A stretch of 39,629 nucleotides of DNA, from positions 1-39,629 of the forward strand of contig CASDZK010000051.1 of the NCBI GenBank assembly GCA_949286165.1, read 5' to 3'. The notes under the pieces are model-generated. The model did no database searches, had not been told where the DNA came from, and was given only the letters and a program-made list of their open reading frames with translations. Position 1 is the first letter of the stretch. Every line of letters starts with the position of its first letter. Position numbers and translations under genes: made by a program. Source of the stretch: an uncultured Alistipes sp. Its GTDB lineage: Bacteria > Bacteroidota > Bacteroidia > Bacteroidales > Rikenellaceae. Positions 17,677 through 29,396 of this stretch are shown in pieces.

Positions 17677-18705
17677 TTATTCGATTCCCCGAAGACGTTT
17701 TTCCCATTTCCAGGCATTGCGCATGGTTTCTTCCATCGAATTTTCCGCTTTCCACCCCAATTCGGTATTGGCCAAATCGGTGCTGGCCCAAATTTTTTCC
17801 ACATCACCGGGACGACGACCGACGATCTTGTGCGGCACCTTAACTCCGTTCACTTTCTCGAAAATATCGATCAATTCCAGAACGGACAACGGCTTGCCGG
17901 TCCCTATATTGAAATATTCGTAAACGGATTTGTTTTTTCCGGCAATCAGCCGCCCGATCGCTACCACGTGGGCTTTGGCCAAATCCACAACATCGATGAA
18001 ATCGCGCAAAGCCGATCCGTCGGGGGTATCGTAATCGTCCCCGAAAACGTTCAGACATTCACGTATGCCGGCCGCCGTCTGGGTAATAAACGGAACCAGA
18101 TTGTTGGGCACTCCCTTCGGCAACTCCCCAATCAAGGCGGAAGGATGGGCACCTACCGGATTGAAATAACGCAGGGCCAACGCCGTAATTTTCCCTCCTG
18201 TCGCCCGCGCCGTGTCGGCAATGATGTCTTCCCCGATCTGTTTGGTATTGCCATAAGGCGAATTGGCCTTCTGGCGCGGCGTATTTTCCGTTGCGGGCAA
18301 TTCGTCCGGCTGGCCGTAAACCGTTGCGGAGGAAGAGAACACGATATTTTTCACGCCGTTTTCCCGCATAAGTTCCAGCACGGTCATCAAAGACCCCAGA
18401 TTGTTGCGGTAATATTTCAACGGTTCGGACACGGACTCGCCCACCGCTTTATAAGCGGCGAAATGAATCACGGAATTGAATTTATATTTTTTGAATACCC
18501 GGTCCAACGCCGCTTTATCCAGACAATCCACCCGTTCAAAAGGAATCTTGCACCCGGTTATCTTTTCCACTCCGGCCACAGCCGATGCATCGGAATTGGA
18601 CAGATTGTCCACCACGACCACATCGTATCCGGCATTAATCAGTTCCACCGTCGTATGGGTGCCTATATATCCGGCGCCCCCGGTAACCAAAACACATTCT
18701 TTCAT
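17677..18705 (-). CDS. galE: UDP-glucose 4-epimerase
   Basis: A 342-residue extended short-chain dehydrogenase. The N-terminal Rossmann motif VTGGAGYIGTHT binds NAD. SSSATVYG supplies the catalytic Ser, and SPYGNTKQIGED the YxxxK pair. RYFNPVGAHPS and YEYFNIGTGKPLSVLEL are typical of GalE. It interconverts UDP-glucose and UDP-galactose (some members also the N-acetyl forms). The ATG at 18705 (MKECVLVTGG) is preferred to an upstream in-frame start at 18783, because the Rossmann motif should begin within about 10 residues. GGAG lies close upstream of this ATG. It is divergent from the sulfatase gene and ends at a shared terminator. Confidence 0.95.
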   Translation of the reverse strand: MKECVLVTGGAGYIGTHTTVELINAGYDVVVVDNLSNSDASAVAGVEKITGCKIPFERVDCLDKAALDRVFKKYKFNSVIHFAAYKAVGESVSEPLKYYRNNLGSLMTVLELMRENGVKNIVFSSSATVYGQPDELPATENTPRQKANSPYGNTKQIGEDIIADTARATGGKITALALRYFNPVGAHPSALIGELPKGVPNNLVPFITQTAAGIRECLNVFGDDYDTPDGSALRDFIDVVDLAKAHVVAIGRLIAGKNKSVYEYFNIGTGKPLSVLELIDIFEKVNGVKVPHKIVGRRPGDVEKIWASTDLANTELGWKAENSMEETMRNAWKWEKRLRGIE

Positions 18706-18890
18706 CGATTCTCCGTAAATTAATTTCCAAAAACACGATTTTCCGGCATCCGTCGAAAATCCACCGGCAGAAACCGGCCGCATCGCAACTTATTTCCGGC
18801 GAAGTTAATGAAAAAATCGGTCCGGCATCTCCAGTTCCCCAATTTATTCCCCATTCTTTAAGAATTTAAATATACAATACGTATTTTTTT

Positions 18891-18898
18891 TATCTTTG
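18891..18898 (+). promoter_or_regulatory. -7 element for the sulfatase-GH2 pair
   Basis: TATCTTTG is a perfect -7 element 27 bases before the ATG at 18926, in an A/T-rich stretch. Only a weak TTTA is found at the -33 distance. Confidence 0.6.
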
Positions 18899-18925
18899 TA
18901 AAATATACGCTATAACTCGAACGAC

Positions 18926-23609
<4,684 letters not shown>

Positions 23610-23610
<1 letters not shown>

Positions 23611-23675
23611 CGAGCATACAAAAAAAACACGCGACGGGGTTCTCGAACGGTCCCGCCGCGTGTTTTCATGCTCGT
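23610..23675. terminator. Bidirectional terminator between the GH2 and GH89 genes
   Basis: Nested inverted repeats, ACGAGCAT/ATGCTCGT outside and AAAACACGCG/CGCGTGTTTT inside (23624-23633 with 23657-23666), carry A/T runs on both sides. The structure fills the space between the converging stops at 23610 and 23681. Confidence 0.9.
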
Positions 23676-23680
23676 AAACG

Positions 23681-25948
23681 TTATTTTTCTCCTAAATTCT
23701 CATAAGTCTTTTCCTTTCGTATTTCATCGGCCTTGATATCTTCGGCATAGTACTCTTCGGCCAGTTTGCCGTATTTGGCAAACAGTTTCCGAACGATTTC
23801 CAGTTCATCCCCTTCGGTAATCGGCATACGGGCCTTGTTCGGACGTGCTACGAACGCCAGTTCCCAATCGGCCAGACGATCGTAAAATTCATTCGCCCGG
23901 AACGCTTCCCGGCCATAGACCTGAGGAAGCCCCTCCTCCTTATACTCCGTCCCGTTATCGAGATGCTCCTGCAACATGGCATAAAACTGCTGCCAGCGAG
24001 GCAGATAATATCCCGAGATTAAACCGGTCCATTCGCGCCACGAATAATCGAAAATAATCGGATCGCCGTCGGCGCCCCAGATCGTGACCAACGCCGTAGC
24101 ATCCTTTTCCAACAAATTCTTCTCCTCTTCGGTCCGCCCCCAACTGCGGGCATCGGTCAGCCATTTGTCGAAATTGAACTCTTCCCGAGTACGCAACAGC
24201 CTATCCGCGTCGGACAACATTTCCAGAAACCGGCCGGAATGCAGGGCGAAAGCCTCTTTGTCCCGTTTCAAAAACGCTTCGGCCGCCTTTTTATGGATAG
24301 CCTGTCCCAAATTGGACATCAGCTGCCGCTGTACGTCCACAATGTCGAAACGGTAGGGTTTCGAAACGGCCAGCGTATCCGCATCCTGCAACAGCAAAGC
24401 CTGCGCTTTCAAAAGCAGCAACGGAGAATAAGGAATGCCCAATCCCGCGTTCGGACCCGATTTTTTCACGTTTACGGCCGGCCGGGCCGCTATGATGGAA
24501 CTGCGTTCGGTTCCGTTGGTTCCGGGGCGGTAGGGACCTTCCAGCAGCAACATCCAGGCTTGCTGGGCCGCAGCCGATTCCGCCCCGTAACGGCGGGTCG
24601 CGTATCGTTTCAGCCAAGCCTCTATATCCACCGCCCCGTCATAATTGGGCATTTCGAACGCCAGATCGTAATAAACGGGGTTTTGAACAATAGATTCCAT
24701 AAACAATCCGGAACCGCACACGTTCGGAGAATTTTCCTTCGCTTTCGCATACTGGTTGGACGCTACCAGCCGCAAATCCCCGTGCAGATTGATACGACCG
24801 CCGAAATTATGGAGATTCCCTTCGACCAAAGGATATCCCCAACAAGCGTTTTTCTGCGAACCGCGGCTGCCGTTCAAATCGAGAATGAGCAACCGGTCCT
24901 TCGGAACCATTTTGACGATATCTTCCCGCAAACTCCATCCCTGCATGGCCCATACGGCCGTAGAATCGAAATCGACGAACAGTCGATGGATCGACCTCCC
25001 CACGGCATTGAGGTATTCGGGCGTATTGACCGGCGGAGCGCTCTCATGAAACGGATCGGCGGCATATACGCCGTGCGCCCCGAACAATTTCTTTTCCTCC
25101 TCCAAGAAAGCCCTTCCGAAAGCCTGGAACAACGAATCGGTAGGATCCAACTGGGCCGCTCCTTTAAAACCGCACCACGATCCCTGAAGATTTATTTTCG
25201 CTTCCGGGAACTTGTCCTTCATTTCCCGGGGGACATATCCGGAAAATCCCTGTTGAATCGGCTGCATGCCCAATTCGAGCTGACGGTCCATAATCTGTTT
25301 CCCCAATACGACATGGCTGTCGATCCACGATTTGGGCAACGGTCCTCCGTAACTCTGGATATTCTGCATCCATTGCCACGCGGAATGGCCGGGACCGGTC
25401 AGAAAAGTCCGCGCCTCCTCGTCGGAAAAACCGAACTTCAGCAACGTATTATACCACACGGCGTCGAGACCGATGACGGACAAAGGCATATTGACGGAGT
25501 TCATCGCCATATAGTCGATTTCCCGCTGCCAGCGTTCCCAATCCCACCAAGCGGCGGTATAGCTGACCGTACAATAATTCATATATACCCGGTATTTGCC
25601 CTGAATGATCCGGCGTTCTTTTTCCGGCAACGGCAACCGTTCCGGCAGATTCAACTGGTCGCCGAACCAGGATACGTGAGCGTTGCAGGTATATTTCAGA
25701 TACCAGTTGAACGCCGTGACCAAAGCCACCGGCGTATTTCCCCGCAAGACCACTTTCTTCCCGTCGTTGTCAATCTCATATACATCCTGCCCGTTATCGG
25801 CCTCGATCATTTCCAATTGGAACTGATCGCCGTAACCGGGCGTTACCCGTTCGATCAAAGCATAAGCGGCGTCGATACGGGCATCGCGGCAACCGGTCAT
25901 GCCCGCCAGCATACCGCTCAGCAAAATCAAAAAAACAAGTTTTTTCAT
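23681..25948 (-). CDS. GH89 alpha-N-acetylglucosaminidase lipoprotein (NAGLU-like)
   Basis: A 755-residue lipoprotein with lipobox MLAGMTGC at the end of its signal. It shows the GH89 pattern throughout: AFNWYLKYTCNAHVSWFG, YRVYMNYCTVSYTAAWWDW, LQGSWCGFKG and GNLHNFGGR. Two Glu residues fit the catalytic pair of the family: Glu302 in DPFHESAPP and Glu418 in LFMESIVQNP. Their spacing (116) is close to that of the characterised clostridial enzyme. GH89 enzymes remove terminal alpha-linked GlcNAc, as in heparan sulfate and alpha-GlcNAc-capped mucin glycans. With the sulfatase opposite, it suggests a small host-glycan locus without SusC/SusD genes. The N-terminal ~120 residues are the GH89 N-terminal domain. 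Confidence 0.93.
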   Translation of the reverse strand: MKKLVFLILLSGMLAGMTGCRDARIDAAYALIERVTPGYGDQFQLEMIEADNGQDVYEIDNDGKKVVLRGNTPVALVTAFNWYLKYTCNAHVSWFGDQLNLPERLPLPEKERRIIQGKYRVYMNYCTVSYTAAWWDWERWQREIDYMAMNSVNMPLSVIGLDAVWYNTLLKFGFSDEEARTFLTGPGHSAWQWMQNIQSYGGPLPKSWIDSHVVLGKQIMDRQLELGMQPIQQGFSGYVPREMKDKFPEAKINLQGSWCGFKGAAQLDPTDSLFQAFGRAFLEEEKKLFGAHGVYAADPFHESAPPVNTPEYLNAVGRSIHRLFVDFDSTAVWAMQGWSLREDIVKMVPKDRLLILDLNGSRGSQKNACWGYPLVEGNLHNFGGRINLHGDLRLVASNQYAKAKENSPNVCGSGLFMESIVQNPVYYDLAFEMPNYDGAVDIEAWLKRYATRRYGAESAAAQQAWMLLLEGPYRPGTNGTERSSIIAARPAVNVKKSGPNAGLGIPYSPLLLLKAQALLLQDADTLAVSKPYRFDIVDVQRQLMSNLGQAIHKKAAEAFLKRDKEAFALHSGRFLEMLSDADRLLRTREEFNFDKWLTDARSWGRTEEEKNLLEKDATALVTIWGADGDPIIFDYSWREWTGLISGYYLPRWQQFYAMLQEHLDNGTEYKEEGLPQVYGREAFRANEFYDRLADWELAFVARPNKARMPITEGDELEIVRKLFAKYGKLAEEYYAEDIKADEIRKEKTYENLGEK

Positions 25949-26110
25949 TTATTCATACATTTTTTTAAAATAATAATCCGGAGCGAACTTCTTTTTTTTC
26001 GAATCCATCTTTTAAACCGCGGCCGATTTTCAGTTATGATTTTCCGACATTGCAAGAAATTACGATTAACAATCACACAAAGAAACATAATCTATTTTTC
26101 AAAAAAAAAT
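25949..26110. other. Divergent intergenic region upstream of GH89 and the thr leader
   Basis: A/T-rich and gene-free, part of a 487-base interval between the GH89 and thrB starts. I see no full-consensus promoter for GH89. The thr leader promoter candidates lie at its right edge. Confidence 0.4.
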
Positions 26111-26141
26111 TTGCATATCAGAAAATTAATCCATAACATTG
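26110..26141 (+). promoter_or_regulatory. Candidate promoter of the thrBC transcript
   Basis: TTTG (26110-26113), a 20-base spacer and TAACATTG (26134-26141) match the Bacteroidetes consensus with one mismatch. Transcription would then start near 26146, almost at the GTG that could begin the leader frame, implying a nearly leaderless start. The alternative is that AAAATTTG (26106-26113) is the -7 element and transcription starts near 26118. Confidence 0.4.
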
Positions 26142-26146
26142 CAATC

Positions 26147-26320
26147 GTGAACCGACAGGAAACATACCGTTCAGCCGTTATTTACGGCTCCGCGACCGCC
26201 CTCGTTACGACCGGCGGCATTTCCTGCGTCATTACGACATCCACGGATTCCATCACGGGTTCCATTACGGGCACGTGCATCAACACGACATCCACGATTA
26301 TTACCCCGTTCAGGGGTTGA
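26147..26320 (+). CDS. Thr/Ile-rich leader peptide of the thrBC operon
   Basis: A frame from GTG (26147) or in-frame TTG (26111) to TGA (26318-26320). Counted from the GTG it has 57 residues; residues 21-53 hold 12 Thr and 7 Ile (for example VITTSTDSITGSITG and INTTSTIITP). The stop is 10 bases before an intrinsic terminator, and thrB and thrC follow. This is the layout of ribosome-stalling leaders such as E. coli thrL, where threonyl- and isoleucyl-tRNA levels decide read-through. The other two frames of this strand lack usable starts. There is no ATG and no Shine-Dalgarno site, so the exact start is uncertain. Function is inferred from composition and position. Confidence 0.6.
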   Translation: MNRQETYRSAVIYGSATALVTTGGISCVITTSTDSITGSITGTCINTTSTIITPFRG

Positions 26321-26330
26321 TGTTTTTCGC

Positions 26331-26356
26331 AAGATGCTACGCGCATCTTCTTTTTC
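26331..26356 (+). terminator. Attenuator-type terminator before thrB
   Basis: A perfect 7-bp stem AAGATGC/GCATCTT (26331-26337 with 26343-26349) has a 5-base loop and is followed by CTTTTT. A smaller hairpin ACCCC/GGGGT (26303-26317) followed by TGATGTTTTT overlaps the end of the leader frame. Alternative pairings exist: CATCAAC (26278-26284) is fully complementary to GTTGATG (26316-26322), and GCATC (26277-26281) to the GATGC of the terminator stem. These could act as antiterminator or pre-emptor. Confidence 0.7.
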
Positions 26357-26435
26357 CAAAATTCATTTAACGTTTTAAAATTCGATCCTCCGTTACCGCA
26401 ACGGAAGATTCCTTTACGCAACATCTTTAATAATC

Positions 26436-27356
26436 ATGAAAAAAATACGTGTTTTCGCACCGGCCACCGTAGCCAACATGGGATGCGGGTTCGACACCAT
26501 GGGCTTCGCTTTCGAAGGAGCCGGCGACCAAATATCCATGCGTTTCATAGAAAAAAACGAAATCCGATACGTCAACGACAGCGGAATAACCATCCCCCTG
26601 AATCCGGAGGAAAACCTGATGACTCCGGCCCTGCACGCCATTATGGACGCCACGGGCGGCCGCCGGGGCGTGGAAATCGTTCAGGAACGGAAAATCATTC
26701 CGGGCAGCGGCATAGGCTCCAGCGCCGCGGCCGCCGCCTCTGCGGTATATGCCTATAACCTGCTGGCCGAATGCGGATATTCCTCCGAAGAGCTGATCGA
26801 TTTCGCCCTTTGCGGAGAAATGATGGCCAGCGGCGCCCGCCATGCCGACAATGTCGCCCCGGCCCTGCTGGGCGGTGTCGTGTTGATCCGCGAACATACT
26901 CCGCTGGACGTTTTTTCCATCCGACCGCCCGAACGTCTCTATTGCGCTATCGTACATCCGCACATCGAAGTAAAAACGAAAGACAGCCGGGCCGTACTGC
27001 CGCAAGAGCTGCCGCTCAAAACCGCCATACGCCAATGGGCGAACGTAGGAGCGTTGGTAGCCGCCCTGATCAGCGCCGACTATCCGCTGATCGGACGGGC
27101 CTTGAAAGACGGAGTGGCCGAACCCAACCGGAAACGGTTCATACCGGGATACGACGAACTGAAAGAAGCTATCGCGGCAGCCGGAGCCTTAGGGAGCAAC
27201 ATATCCGGATCGGGCCCTTCGGTATTCGCCCTTTGCGACAGCCGGGAAAAAGCGAACGCCGTAAAAGCGATCATGGAAACCCATTTTCAAAAACGCGCGA
27301 TCGCCTGCAACGCGTACAGCTCTCCCGTGTCGATGCAGGGGTGCCGGGCCGTATGA
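26436..27356 (+). CDS. thrB: Homoserine kinase (GHMP family)
   Basis: A 306-residue GHMP kinase. The start MKKIRVFAPATVANMGCGFD is the typical ThrB N-terminus. The ATP-binding loop reads PGSGIGSSAAAAASAV, and the C-terminal motif NISGSGPSVFAL is conserved in the family. It phosphorylates homoserine with ATP, the step before threonine synthase. The ATG lies 80 bases past the attenuator-like terminator, and thrC follows after 46 bases, so the two genes form an operon. In some Bacteroides the gene next to thrC is instead a phosphoglycerate-mutase-like protein; here the GHMP type is present. Confidence 0.95.
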   Translation: MKKIRVFAPATVANMGCGFDTMGFAFEGAGDQISMRFIEKNEIRYVNDSGITIPLNPEENLMTPALHAIMDATGGRRGVEIVQERKIIPGSGIGSSAAAAASAVYAYNLLAECGYSSEELIDFALCGEMMASGARHADNVAPALLGGVVLIREHTPLDVFSIRPPERLYCAIVHPHIEVKTKDSRAVLPQELPLKTAIRQWANVGALVAALISADYPLIGRALKDGVAEPNRKRFIPGYDELKEAIAAAGALGSNISGSGPSVFALCDSREKANAVKAIMETHFQKRAIACNAYSSPVSMQGCRAV

Positions 27357-27402
27357 GCCCCGCAAGTTTCGCCATTCAATCATTTAACCAATCGATCGAC
27401 TT

Positions 27403-28689
27403 ATGAAATATTACAGCACAAGACAACCGAACCAACTATACGACCTGCGGACCGCCGCCCGGCAAGGACTGGCTCCGGACGGAGGATTATTCATGCCGGA
27501 ACGGCTTCCGAAAGCCGACATGGACGCCGTCGTCGAATCGGCCGAACGTTCTTTCGCCGACACGGCCGCTTATATCGCAGGACTGTTCTTCCGGGACGAC
27601 ATGCCGGAAGAAACGCTGGAAGAGATCTGCCGCGACGCATACGATTTCGACCTTCCTTTGCACGACTTCGACGAACATGCGGCTACCCTGGAACTTTTCC
27701 ACGGTCCCACACTGGCTTTCAAGGATTTCGGAGCCCGCTTCATGGCCCGCATGTTCCGCCGCCTCTTCCCGGACGAAAAAATCGTAGTGCTCACAGCGAC
27801 GTCGGGCGACACCGGCAGCGCAGTAGCGGCAGGATTCTACGGCATGGACAACATCGACGTCTGCATCCTCTATCCCAAAGGGCGGGTCAGCGATTTTCAG
27901 GAACGGCAAATGGCCACCCTCGGCAAAAACATCCGGGCCGTATGCGTGGACGGCAGTTTCGACGACTGCCAGGCCCTCGTGAAAACCCTGTTCAACGACC
28001 ACGCATTCAGCCGCCGCTACAACATTACCTCCGCCAACTCCATCAGTCTGCTGCGCTGGATTCCCCAATCCTTCTATTATTTCTACGGATATGCCCGCTG
28101 GGTACGGCGGCACGCGGGACAAGCCCCGGTAATCGCCGTGCCCAGCGGCAATTTCGGAAATATCACGGCAGGAATCATGGCCGGTAAAATGGGCATGCCC
28201 GTCAAACGGTTCGTCGCCTGCACCAATGCAAACGACGTTATTCCCCGATACCTGCGTTCGGGAGAATTCATGCCTCGAAAATCGGTCGCTACCCTGTCCA
28301 ACGCAATGGATGTGGGAAACCCGAGCAATTACGAACGGTTGTGCGACCTGTTCGGGCACCGGACCGACGACATTCGGGCGATCGTCGAAGGAATCGGGTA
28401 CAGCGACGCACGGACCGAAGAAACCATCCGGACGGTTTATGAGAAACACGGGTACATCATCGACCCGCACAGCGCGATCGGCTATGCCGCCCTGCAAGAT
28501 GCCGGAGCAGGGGACGGCTTCTTTCTCTCCACCGCACACTATTCGAAATTCGAACGCGTGGTGGAACCGCTGCTGGACATCCGGGTAGAATATCCCGCCT
28601 CGGTACGTCATTATTTCGAACGGGAGAAAAACTACATTTCGGCAGCCAACGATCCGAACAGGATTCGGGAAGTCATTTCCGGATTTTAA
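27403..28689 (+). CDS. thrC: Threonine synthase
   Basis: A 428-residue PLP enzyme of the long ThrC type. The N-terminus MKYYSTRQPNQLYDLRTA is typical. The PLP lysine is in HGPTLAFKDFGARFM, the phosphate-binding region includes TATSGDTGSAVAAGF, and ITSANSISLLRWIPQ and VPSGNFGNITAG are family signatures. It converts O-phosphohomoserine to threonine. It is the last gene of the leader-thrB-thrC unit. The 237-base gap to queD holds an AATCCGTT/AACGGATT hairpin (28690-28720) without a T-run, so no clear terminator is seen. Confidence 0.96.
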   Translation: MKYYSTRQPNQLYDLRTAARQGLAPDGGLFMPERLPKADMDAVVESAERSFADTAAYIAGLFFRDDMPEETLEEICRDAYDFDLPLHDFDEHAATLELFHGPTLAFKDFGARFMARMFRRLFPDEKIVVLTATSGDTGSAVAAGFYGMDNIDVCILYPKGRVSDFQERQMATLGKNIRAVCVDGSFDDCQALVKTLFNDHAFSRRYNITSANSISLLRWIPQSFYYFYGYARWVRRHAGQAPVIAVPSGNFGNITAGIMAGKMGMPVKRFVACTNANDVIPRYLRSGEFMPRKSVATLSNAMDVGNPSNYERLCDLFGHRTDDIRAIVEGIGYSDARTEETIRTVYEKHGYIIDPHSAIGYAALQDAGAGDGFFLSTAHYSKFERVVEPLLDIRVEYPASVRHYFEREKNYISAANDPNRIREVISGF

Positions 28690-28857
28690 AATCCGTTCAA
28701 AAGCTTTTCCCCAACGGATTATGCCGGATTTGCGAACGGATGCTTTCGGACTGGCGAGACATTTGGCGAACAAAAGCGAAAAAGCATGCCGAAAAAACGC
28801 TATGATATATTTTGGAAAAAATTTTGAACCGGTTTCTCAGTTCCGAATGCGATTGCG

Positions 28858-28865
28858 TATCTTTG
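28858..28865 (+). promoter_or_regulatory. -7 element for queD-polA
   Basis: TATCTTTG matches the consensus; TTTC (28833-28836) lies 21 bases upstream, one mismatch from TTTG. Transcription would start about 55 bases before the queD ATG. Confidence 0.6.
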
Positions 28866-28926
28866 TACAGTTGAACAGGACGGGAAAATCCGGCCGCGGA
28901 CACCCCGCTCATAACGCGCAACACGA

Positions 28927-29379
28927 ATGGCAAAGATCAGACTGACGAAAGAGTTCGGCTTCGAAATGGCTCATGCCTTGGAAGGGTACGACGGCGCATG
29001 CCGGCACATTCACGGACACTCCTACCGGTTGTTCGTAACGGTTATCGGCGTTCCGAACGAAAACGCCGACGATCCGAAATACGGCATGGTCGTCGATTTC
29101 GGAGACTTGAAAAAAATCGTGAACCGGTTAGTCGTCGAACGGTACGACCATGCGTTGGTATTGCGGGCCGCCGAGAATAAAGCCGCATTGCTGAAAGAGC
29201 TGCAACACGCTTTTTCGAAAGTCGTGCTGACCGATTACCAGCCCACCTGCGAGAACATGATCGCCCGTTTCGCCGAGGAGATCGCCCGGGAGCTGCCCGC
29301 ACAAGTGCGGCTGCACCACATCAAGTTGCATGAGACCGCGACTTCTTTCGCCGAATGGTATGCGGAAGACAACGAATAA
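28927..29379 (+). CDS. queD: 6-carboxytetrahydropterin synthase / 6-pyruvoyltetrahydropterin synthase family
   Basis: A 150-residue protein with the QueD/PTPS pattern. FEMAHALEG and HIHGHSYRL provide the zinc-binding histidines, and the Cys in GACRHIHGH is the expected catalytic cysteine. GMVVDFGDLKKIV and YDHALVL are conserved, and HHIKLHETATSFAEW ends the domain with the active-site Glu. QueD makes 6-carboxytetrahydropterin for queuosine in tRNA; a folate or pterin role is the alternative. No queC or queE is in the window. It is followed 17 bases later by polA on the same transcript. Confidence 0.92.
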   Translation: MAKIRLTKEFGFEMAHALEGYDGACRHIHGHSYRLFVTVIGVPNENADDPKYGMVVDFGDLKKIVNRLVVERYDHALVLRAAENKAALLKELQHAFSKVVLTDYQPTCENMIARFAEEIARELPAQVRLHHIKLHETATSFAEWYAEDNE

Positions 29380-29383
29380 CGAA

Positions 29384-29390
29384 AAGGAGG
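29384..29390 (+). promoter_or_regulatory. Strong Shine-Dalgarno site of polA
   Basis: AAGGAGG is spaced 6 bases from the ATG at 29397 (AAAAGGAGGAAAACGATG). It decides the polA start against an in-frame upstream start at 29355. It is nearly identical to the hpf site (AGGAGGAAAA) and unusual for this phylum. Confidence 0.8.
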
Positions 29391-29396
29391 AAAACG

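Noticed and set aside
24239..26110. A long plus-strand frame antisense to GH89 that runs into the thr leader frame
   Set aside because: The GH89-overlapping part is a shadow. Only the tail from 26111/26147 is kept, because of its Thr/Ile content and position before the terminator.
26210..26310. A His-rich reading in another plus-strand frame, which might suggest a his-type leader
   Set aside because: This frame has no start codon before the His stretch and runs through the terminator; the downstream genes are thrB and thrC.
26182..26424. A Val/Met-rich minus-strand frame opposite the thr leader
   Set aside because: Its composition is the complement of the ACG/ATC-rich leader. It has no stop-terminator arrangement or relevant downstream gene.
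28690..28720. Hairpin AATCCGTT/AACGGATT after thrC
   Set aside because: The large loop and lack of a following T-run on the plus strand do not support a terminator for thrC.
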